Assembly: GCF_026151205.1 (NCBI RefSeq) | Contig: NC_087081.1 | Coordinates: 11,471,113 to 11,535,112, forward strand | DNA from: Bolinopsis microptera | Taxonomy: Eukaryota; Ctenophora; Tentaculata; Lobata; Bolinopsidae | DNA: 64,000 nt | Direction: 5' to 3' | In this document: positions 48,991-64,000 of the stretch, piece by piece | How the letters are laid out: the number at the start of each line of letters is the position of its first letter | How positions within the stretch are numbered: position 1 is the stretch's first letter | Made by a program: the position numbers and the translations under genes | Notes under the pieces: generated by a model | The model's input: the letters and a program-made list of their open reading frames with translations, nothing else | The model's database searches: none | What the model was told of the DNA's origin: nothing

Positions 48991-50035
48991 TTCTTAAATT
49001 TATCATGCAATATTCATGTTTAATTAAAATGGATCTCCAATATTTCTGTATCTTTTCGCTGCTTTATCCACGGCGGGACTGATTTATTTATTTTATTGAG
49101 TTTTTCAAAGGCTTAACAGATTTTAGATTTAACGCCTGGTTCAACTTTTTTCCAGACATTTTTCTAACTCGACAGCTTTTGAAACTAGAGTCCAAAAAGA
49201 TCGCTCAGTGATTGTTATATTATTTTCAAGCCTTTTCCAACCTGGCTTGAGTTTTTCAAATTATAAATGGAACTTTAAGAAAACATTTGCTGCACGTTTG
49301 GAAGATAAATAATACATAGAATCACAACGCTTGCTGTATTTGAAAGCTGAAATTTTATTTCATGAGCCTAAAAGTTTGATGAAAATCTACGATCACTGAC
49401 ATGCTTCTATAAAATTTGCCACCTATTTTGTCCTGGAATGTTCAGTCGATTTTTTAAATTATTTAAGTTCATTACTTAAGATATGCTGAACAGTTTCCAC
49501 CTGCCTTTTCAAATTATTTCATTTTTAATTGAATACATTTTCAGAATGTCGTTATCATTTAAAAACAAAACACTCAATATTCATCTGATTTGACGTTCAA
49601 AGTTTCCTAAACTCCGAAAAGCTTTAAATCTTGATTCAAGTATATGACACCACAATATATACTCTGGTACATTAAAGATATAAAGAATTTCGGAAGCTTT
49701 GTAAAAACAAACATGTTATTATAATGATAATCATATTTACACCTAGATGCAATTTATTCTTATTTTAAGATATAAAATAGTTTTATTACTTACTTACTTT
49801 ACGTAATGAAGATTGTGATTGAATCGAGTAATATGACAGCCATGATAATTTCCATACCAAATTCCGGTCACCCCATGATCATGATTTGAAACTAAAATCG
49901 AACTGATTCATTTTCGACTATCTGTGTAGTGTGTTGTACTCTCACATTGATTATAATATAATAATATCAAATAAAAGTAAACTAAATAAAGAATCCTAAA
50001 CTCCCTAAACTCTAAATGTTATCGCTGTAGGTAGC
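48991..50035. other. SS18-SRP54 intergenic region
   Basis: This AT-rich stretch contains no recognised gene. It should hold the SS18 3'UTR and any SRP54 promoter or 5'UTR. The first clear AATAAA is at 49970-49975, only 66 bp before the SRP54 ATG. Confidence 0.6.
49970..49975 (+). terminator. Candidate poly(A) signal of SS18
   Basis: AATAAA about 980 bp after the SS18 stop; a second AATAAA follows at about 49985. Earlier canonical signals were not found. The closeness to SRP54 leaves little room for an SRP54 promoter unless it lies within the SS18 3'UTR. Confidence 0.35.
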
Positions 50036-56521
<6,486 letters not shown>

Positions 56522-58818
56522 TCACATTTCATCACCAACTTTTTAATTTAACTTTAATTGTTTATTGGGGTGTAAAATAAGTTGATGGCACTTAATGACT
56601 TGGGAGAAAGCATTGCTCTTTATTTTGATAAGGGAAGTTTTCCAGAACCTTAAACTAGAAATTAATCCTCCGCCTACAGTTTTTGTGATAACTTTTAACT
56701 TAAGATTTGTTAAAACTGTACAAATTTGGAAACGTTTGGCAATTGTGTGCCCTGATAGGCGTGTCCTACTTAGATCTATCATTAGTTAATTATTTCGTTG
56801 TTGTTATCGTCAGTGTTGTATTAGAAATGAAACGCTGAGATTAACGGACTAAAATTGTTTACGTTAAATTATATCGAAACTGAAAATTCGTTTATCTTCG
56901 TGTTTCATTTTTATATCGCCGCTACTAGAAGTCGAACACTTTGAACTGTGCAATCCTCCAGACGAATATTATTAGTGCTGTATTAAAAAGTTTAAAAGTT
57001 TTATAAATCTGTAGAATTCACAATTTTAAATTTTGAATGACAACAACTTCTTCCGGAGAATAATAAATACGGGTATTATGTCTCGAAGAATTTTGTAATT
57101 GACGCAAAACGATGTTGCGGGGAACTGTAGTCGAAAATCTAGTCCTGTTAAACATCTGTGGTGTATTTGACCCAATCAAGCTAAGGTCATTCAGTGTTTT
57201 GATCTTCATTAAGTCAACAAAATTTAATTAACGAAATACAAACAGCCACAAAAACCTTCCGAGGAATGATAAATAATAAGATTTCCTTAAAGTTAATCAA
57301 AAATTTTAAATTTTCAAAACCCGTGTTAGTTATTTAATTCATAATAAATGTGTAATACAGCACTGATTGTCAAGTCTTTTGTGTTTAATTTTAGGCAGTA
57401 GTAGTAAGTTGTTAAAGTAGCTTGCAAAATAGTAATTTAAGGGGTTTTACTTAAGAAAATGATTTGATGATTTGATCCCGATATGATGCTCTGATTTATA
57501 TATAGTGGGAAACCCAATCAACTTTGACCAGATAAGTGATAAGCGATAATAGATTGGTTGGTATCATAATTGCTATTAAGTATAATCACCGCTCTTACCC
57601 CGTATCTTAAAACCCTACAAGTTGACATTATTTGTGCGGTGGTGCGAGTTTTCGTTTTTAGATATGTTACTGTTGAGATATGTTTGAAATATTTGCAATG
57701 GTACAAAAAGAAATCGTGTACATTTGTTATTTGAAATTATTATCCGGCAGACACAAGCGTCCACCAAAATTACAGCCACCGCTAAAATTAAAAAATGCCA
57801 GTGACCCCCGCCTAATAATGCCAATCACTGATAACAACGCCGGCCGTCCGTACGTTAGTACAAACAATTCACAGAGCCTGGGAATGAAGCCAACGTTCGA
57901 CATGAGTTCACATCAAAAGCCATATTATAGCTGTCGAGTGATAATGACCAATAATAAGACAGTATTATAAATATAGCACAATTGGACAAGTCTGCACTTT
58001 TACTGTGACGTATATAATATGTGTCACATGTGGGACTTCGGGGCATGTTCCACTTGCTGGCACGCATGTTAAGATTTCTCCTGTACCTTTGGTCCTTTCT
58101 TGTTGTACTTCAGCTACCGGGCCGCTTTACCTTTACTTTAGGTCATTTCTTGTTGTATTTCAGTTACCGTGCCGTTGTTAATATTGTCTTGCTCAAATCT
58201 GGCCTGGTCTGAAAAATAGCGAATATTCCAAACCTTCGTCAGATTACCGCAATGTTTTAGCTCACAGGTCGCTATCACCATTTAAAGTGATACCAAATTA
58301 AGTTTTAACGTTTTATATTATCGTACTATGTACGGGGTAACACAGCATGCATCACGAGGTCGGTTATATCTGTGGCTGTGTCTCATCAACTATTTAAACT
58401 ATTTTAAACTGACCATGTTATTTAGGATGCTAGGCAGAGACATACAGTCTAAAACAAATTCAACCTGTGGCTTTATAAATCTTACATAACCAAGCTATTA
58501 TGTCTCTGACTGAGTATGTATGTCCGATTATATTGATTACGTTTTCGGGTTAATTATAACCACTGTATGGCAACTTCAGGTCTCGCAACAAAACCTACAA
58601 GATCACAGTATCAATAGATGATCTAACATACTACTCCATACTTATGAGATACCCTCCTCTAGTACCAGTGAAATATGGCAAATCCTTATCAAGCCCCTAC
58701 TTATCTCTATCGGTATTTAAATATATAGTGCTAGTTACCGATATGTGAATGTGAAGAATTGTGGGAGTCGTGGTCTTATCTGGGTTAGACGCTGTCAACA
58801 ACTCGTACATGCCATTTG

Positions 58819-58972
58819 TGGGAATCTGAGATGTGCGGTTTTGTTTCACTTTCTCAGAGCGTCAACCCTTTTTTGTGTGTGTATCCTAGTTTCTCTGTCC
58901 CAATCTGGGAATCTGAAATGTGTTGTTTTGTTTCACATTTCACAGAGCGTCAACCCTTGTTTGTGCGTGTAG
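58819..58972. repeat. Two-copy ~88-bp tandem repeat
   Basis: gggaatctgagatgtgcggt at 58819 and gggaatctgaaatgtgttgt at about 58908 each lead into a match through agagcgtcaaccctt and ttgtg(t/c)gtgta. Confidence 0.8.
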
Positions 58973-59007
58973 ACCTACTTAGTACTTTCACTGTACCAAT
59001 ATTTTTG

Positions 59008-59069
59008 GTTTGAGTCTCAGATGTGTGTTATTAATGGCATTAATAATAACACAGATCTGAGACTCAAAC
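59008..59069. repeat. 62-bp hairpin
   Basis: A perfect 15-bp arm, GTTTGAGTCTCAGAT / ATCTGAGACTCAAAC, extends inward by a further TGTGTTATT pairing after one mismatch. Confidence 0.85.
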
Positions 59070-59689
59070 ATTAATAATGCTGGCATTTGATTTAATTCAT
59101 TCTGTGTGATGTGTCCAATAATAACTTGTCCTTCTATAATTTGTTAGTTATTCCAAGTTACTAAGTTGACCTGAAAATCATTATTTTAAAGTCAAAAGTC
59201 TATTTCTGCTCTTCTTCGTAGTATTGTCAATAAGTTAGATGTGCGCCGTGCGGCATGCTCCTGGTATTCCTCCTAATTTCTGAAAAACTGCGGATTGCGG
59301 ATACATTCTTTAACTTTAACCCGCTCACACAGCGATTCCGTTTTGCACGTACAAAATTCAGAAGCCGCCATCAAACTTAACCTTAGAACTACCAACACAT
59401 TTTTACAGAATCAAGTTTAGACAAAAGGATAGAAAGGTATTTAAAATGTAAATCCTTGCAAGACTTTTGTAACACCATGTACGTATACTTCTTATCAATA
59501 TCAGGTCTACTCAAACTATTTATAAGTTTCGTTTTTCGCTGGGGACGAAATGAGAGTCTCCCCTCACTGTAAAACAAAATACATCAAGTATTGTCGACAT
59601 TTCGGTTGCAATTGCATGCCTTCGTCATAGACGAAACATTGAGATGACTCTTTACATAGTTGCAACACATAATTGTTAAATTATCTCTT

Positions 59690-59745
59690 CTCAAAATTCC
59701 CTACTCTATACTCAAAATTCCCTACTCTATACTCAAAATTCCCAC
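59690..59745. repeat. 23-bp tandem repeat, ~2.5 copies
   Basis: The unit is ctcaaaattccctactctat plus a spacer base or two. Confidence 0.85.
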
Positions 59746-60877
59746 CGGAAAGTTTCAATCATTATCAATAGCCTACAACTAAAATACTGTCATTTGTCAT
59801 GTTGTTTGCCACTGTCACTGCCTGCGTTCCAGCTGTATTAAGAAGCGTCTGTAATTAGGAATGCAGTATGTTTACAACGCTATAATAGAATCTTTACCAG
59901 TTGCTAATATTGTAACACCTAATAATTATATATAATTCCAAAAGTAATTTTTCTTATTAGGACGGAAACGGATGTTTGATATTTCGAGAAAACATTTACA
60001 TATGGTATTTATTTCTAGCCGTATTTTTCGGTAGACTTTGATTTTGTAATAATTTTTGTCGCATCGCATTTTTTATCGTATTGGCATTGCTGAAGATTGA
60101 TAGTAATAGGGTTTTGTTATTTCTGTCATAATGATAGTGAGCATATTTCTATTCAGTCACATAGTAATTTGTATTTGGTAATACCAAGACGTATGAGAGG
60201 TCCTTACTCATCAAAATGTTGCCAAATATATTGATTACCTTATATCATATATTTTCTGACAAGTCATATTTGGACTAATCTGATCGTTGGTATCGAGAGC
60301 TTCAGATAAAAATGATTACTTTTTTAACTGTCTGGGAACTGATTGGGCACATCATACCAGGGCTGATAAGTCACATGATATACTGTGTTATGCAAAGTAA
60401 TGATCACTTTAACCGTACTGTCAAGTTAACTCTTACTTTAACATTCACCACGTCACCATGTCATGACAGTAATTTACATAAGTTTCGATAGAATTAATGG
60501 GCGCAGCAACTTAGCATAGTTCTTATATCATACTATGGATGTTTTTACGCAGTATTACTTAAGCTATGCAGTATTATCCCTTTTTGCATTCCTTACATTC
60601 CGTACTGTGACCAGTAGATCCCAATTTACCAAGCTCATCTTAAAAGTGTCGTCTAAAAAGTCAGTAACAAAAGTGTGTCATATTCACAACGGTGTGTTGA
60701 AGGTGAGAGATCATCTACTACTAGTGCATACAAAATTTCAAGTGCATACAAAATTTTAAGACATCAAGATACGTTTGTAAGTTTCATGCGATAGAATAAC
60801 ATACTTAAAACAAAATTTTCCGGGAAAAAACGGATTTTCCGTTAATATTGAATAGATTGTGATACTGATACTTGATA

Positions 60878-60975
60878 GTTGTAAATTAAAAATAAAGCTG
60901 AATTACACTGTTGTAATTGCACTATATTGCGTCAACAACAGTGTTGTTGACGCAATTCAGCTTTAATTTATAACT
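60878..60975. repeat. Nested hairpin, possible small MITE
   Basis: The inner perfect hairpin ttgcgtcaacaac-agt-gttgttgacgcaa (60927-60955) is enclosed by an outer inverted pair, gtaaattaaa..aaagctgaatt (60880-60904) and aattcagctttaatttataa (60954-60973). Confidence 0.75.
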
Positions 60976-61074
60976 ACACTAGTCATTTGGAATTAGAAAA
61001 ATAGCGTGTAGTGAAATCTATCTAACCGCGTGAAATATGCCACGATTAACATTGTTTATTCATATATATATATG

Positions 61075-61114
61075 AACCTGTCGATTATGGTATAAATACC
61101 ATAATCGACAGGTT
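61075..61114. repeat. Perfect 18-bp-arm hairpin
   Basis: AACCTGTCGATTATGGTA (61075-61092), loop TAAA, then the exact complement (61097-61114). It is preceded by an (AT)n run. Confidence 0.9.
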
Positions 61115-61845
61115 ATAATTCATTTTTCAACTTAAAGGTAAGTTTTAACACGCGGTTTAGGGCAAAACGGTGATCTGAACTATCAACGACAATAATATCG
61201 CGATGGCACTGCAGCTGGTCTCTGGGGCTGGTCCGATCCTGACTGTAGAAGTAAAAAATACATACTTGATCTTTCTTGAAGTTGAAGAGTGCCATCGAAA
61301 ATTGTGATTTTTACAATTTTGGATCTTTCGTACGTTTACAGAGTGCACTAGAAAATCACGATATCATATCATGTATCATCAATAGTGCACTAGCAATAGC
61401 ATCTTGCGATACACGTATTGACTTATTGATATTTTGTGTATAATTAGAGAGTGCACCTGTGTGTATATAGCTTTAAAGCTCCACATCACGACTGTATTTG
61501 GTCTACCAAGAAATTACCAACCAATATAAGATATCGTCAGTAAGCACTTAGCCCCCCGCGTACACCAACAATCAACATGGCCCTTTGTCAAGAACATCTT
61601 CCTGTTCACTGCATGTATACACGAACATCTCAACCTCTGTAATTATAAACGATCATTGTCGGACATCACGGCACATTGTTTTGTTTAACGTTTTATATCG
61701 AGGCACTTTGGGGGCTCTTTATATACTCACAGAGGAGGGGGGGACTCACAGACTGTCATTGTCTTGTCTTCCCTCTATCAGTATCAGTAGATGAGCTTTT
61801 ATCTTGACATGTATAGTAACCGACATGGTCCTTTAGTGATGGACC

Positions 61846-62107
61846 TACTGTAGGTACTTTATACTGTAGGTACTTTCTACTGTAGGTACTTTATACTGTA
61901 GGTATACTTTATACTGCAGGTACTTTATACTGTAGGTACTTTATACTGTAGGTACTTTATACTGTAGGCACTTTATACTGTAGGCACTTTATACTGTAGG
62001 TACTTTATACTGTAGGCACTTTATACTGTAGGTACTTTATACTGTAGGCACTCTATACTGTAGGTACTTTATACTGTAGGTACTTTATACTGTAGGTACT
62101 TTATACT
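61846..62107. repeat. 16-bp minisatellite, ~16 copies
   Basis: The unit is tactgtaggtacttta, with g/c variants at the -gta-/-gca- position. Confidence 0.95.
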
Positions 62108-62369
62108 CAGGAAGGGGCGTGATGATGTTGTACGGGTACATTTTAATAGTCTGCGTAATCCGGATATAACATTTACACTTTACAGCAAAGTATTAATAAT
62201 TATGATTTACACCAGCGTCCAGCTTATATAATTTCATGCAAATGTAAGTTAACTTGATTTCGGAAACGATATTTTTAATCGAATCGGAAAATTTGCGAAG
62301 TGTGAAAATTGACTCAGAATAAGGTAAGAAGTAACAAAATCATACTTTACCTTCCATTTTAAAACTTTG

Positions 62370-62418
62370 ACTAGTGTTTGCTATTATAATTATGCTATTA
62401 TGATAACCAAACACTAGT
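62370..62418. repeat. 11-bp inverted repeat
   Basis: ACTAGTGTTTG (62370-62380) and CAAACACTAGT (62408-62418) around an AT-rich loop. Confidence 0.8.
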
Positions 62419-64000
62419 ACTATAACAGCTCTAGTGAGGATTGACCCTTGGTGGTTTACTAACTTTTTGACGTCTTTAATCAGATTAAAATTTGAGTTTT
62501 CGTTTTAGAATGTTTTGATTGAATAATTATGTTTGTAAGTTAGTTGATTATGAATACGCTTAGCATTTCTGCACTGCTCGCCTTCCCACATAACATGTAA
62601 TACTGCAAAAATTGATGGCTCTTGCCCTGAAGATTAAAATAAGCAAATTGCCCTAATTTCGTATTATTGTAAAAGTTGTCTTAATTTGTAATGTACCGGT
62701 CATAACACCTTTTCCTTTACATTCAACTTTTCCAACATTGCAACAGAAAAAGTCATGTTTAACTTATCAATATCTAACTTGCACGAATCATATATCAATC
62801 TAACGACGGTATCAGGTATGTGACGAATTATTTCCTAGTATTGCTGTTAAACTTAATTATTGCACCAATAATTCCGTTAGTAATGAACGGTACGTGAGCT
62901 TACTTAGTCACTTTCACCTCGATTTATCCTGCCAGCAGTATTCCCGGATACTAGATCTTCCGTTTAATCTGTATGATAAAACAAGCACAATTCGATCCGT
63001 GCAAACGATATAAGAAGATTCCAATGACATAACTTTAATGTTTTAAGTTTTAACCCACACTAGCTCCTTTTTATAAGTTAAAAGTCCTGCTGAATAATCA
63101 ATATTCAAATGTTTTTTTACACGACCCCCCGGCTCCTCAAGTTTGTGCAGCTCTCTAGCAGTTCCCGGTAATTAATTATTGTAATTGAGTGCAACTTTAA
63201 ACACTACACTGCGAGTGTTTTAAGTTATTAAATCTTCTTTAATGAGACTTTTGGAATTTGTTCTTTCCATGAGGTTTTCTGAACACAGTCAGTGTTATGT
63301 TACATTTACAACGTTCGAACTTTCAATTGTTGCTGCTATCTTTTATTCTCTAATCTTTACATTATAATGTAAGTTGACAACTTATAGAAACGACGTTGTT
63401 CCTGGTAAACGATTTACCTTTTAATTAAACCACTTTACGCTTCAGTAATTACTGATTACATGAGTTGGTAACTTACATGAGAAACTTTCTAGAATTCCAG
63501 AGTTTTCTTTCCCAGCCTCTTTCAGTCAGGTGCTCCGTCAATATTTATTATTTGTAACGATTTCTTGGAACATTAAATTCAAATTGCCATCCCTCCAATA
63601 CTTTTACCACATGATAAATGCCGCCTCCAGACAACAGACAAGCGAAACATTATTTTAATTCCTATTGTCATTGTTGCAGTTTTGTAAAGTTGTCGCCCGT
63701 ATAATAGAAGCTTCCAGATTCGTAGATTTTGTGGTTTTAGGACATTGAGCATATTTATTATTTGTCAGCTTGCATATATTTTAACTTTTAAGGCGGGTTT
63801 CTGTGTTGTTAAAGGTTTTGCGGTCATTTTGACGGACGCTTATAAGTAATTAGTGGGTATGGAACCCTAATTATAGCCTAATTATAACCCACTATATACA
63901 CATCCCCACCAGGTTTGAAACATGAAAATGTGACCAGTAATCAGAGGATAGTCTTTACAAACCAACGCTGCTCCATTGCACATGGTTCAACAGTGATCAC

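Larger units (their letters stand above)
56522..64000. other. 3' flank of SRP54, no gene recognised
   Basis: This is AT-rich intergenic DNA. Open frames are all under 100 codons and resemble nothing known. AATAAA at about 57062 is a possible SRP54 poly(A) signal. The recognisable structures are the repeats and hairpins listed separately. Confidence 0.5.

Overview
This window is animal (metazoan) nuclear DNA. It is AT-rich, and its genes are split into many small exons with GT..AG introns. Three conserved animal genes, all on the + strand, could be reconstructed exon by exon with matching phases: a USP2-type ubiquitin-specific protease (312-31239, with two alternative N-termini), an SS18/SSXT-family SWI/SNF coactivator (43981-48990), and the signal recognition particle GTPase SRP54 (50036-56521). 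TTAGGG-type interstitial repeats, dense introns, abundant minisatellites and a PHD-RT-nuclease retroelement of a type I associate with cnidarians and other marine invertebrates suggest a non-bilaterian or other marine invertebrate. The species is not determinable from the sequence alone.

Layout. 1-5029: seven Ser-rich exons of the long USP isoform. 5030-20575: a 15 kb stretch with no convincing exon, filled by foldback/TIR elements (5429-7012, 14008-14806), many minisatellites, a (CA)65 tract and an old tandem duplication. 20576-31239: alternative first exon plus the eight catalytic exons of the USP gene, with two large TIR elements in its introns. 31240-38600: intergenic mosaic of nested inverted-repeat elements, interstitial telomeric repeats and a transposon-protein fragment. 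38838-43745: two minus-strand copies of a non-LTR-type retroelement (PHD finger, reverse transcriptase, restriction-like nuclease), one nearly full length but broken and one 5'-truncated, both abutting a 10-bp minisatellite. 43746-43893: a large inverted minisatellite just upstream of SS18. 43981-56521: SS18 then SRP54, about 1 kb apart. 56522-64000: intergenic, with hairpins and a 16-bp minisatellite.

The three host genes act in unrelated pathways (deubiquitination, chromatin remodelling, co-translational targeting), so the order shows no functional cluster. Most of the novelty is in the mobile DNA: several TIR/foldback families that I cannot name, two of which share an odd architecture (G-run ends, 8-bp target duplications, direct copies of a palindromic block at both ends). 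Also notable are an apparent 1-base frameshift in SRP54 exon 1 and splice-acceptor-like AGs 5-22 nt upstream of all four start codons, which would fit either 5'UTR introns or spliced-leader trans-splicing.
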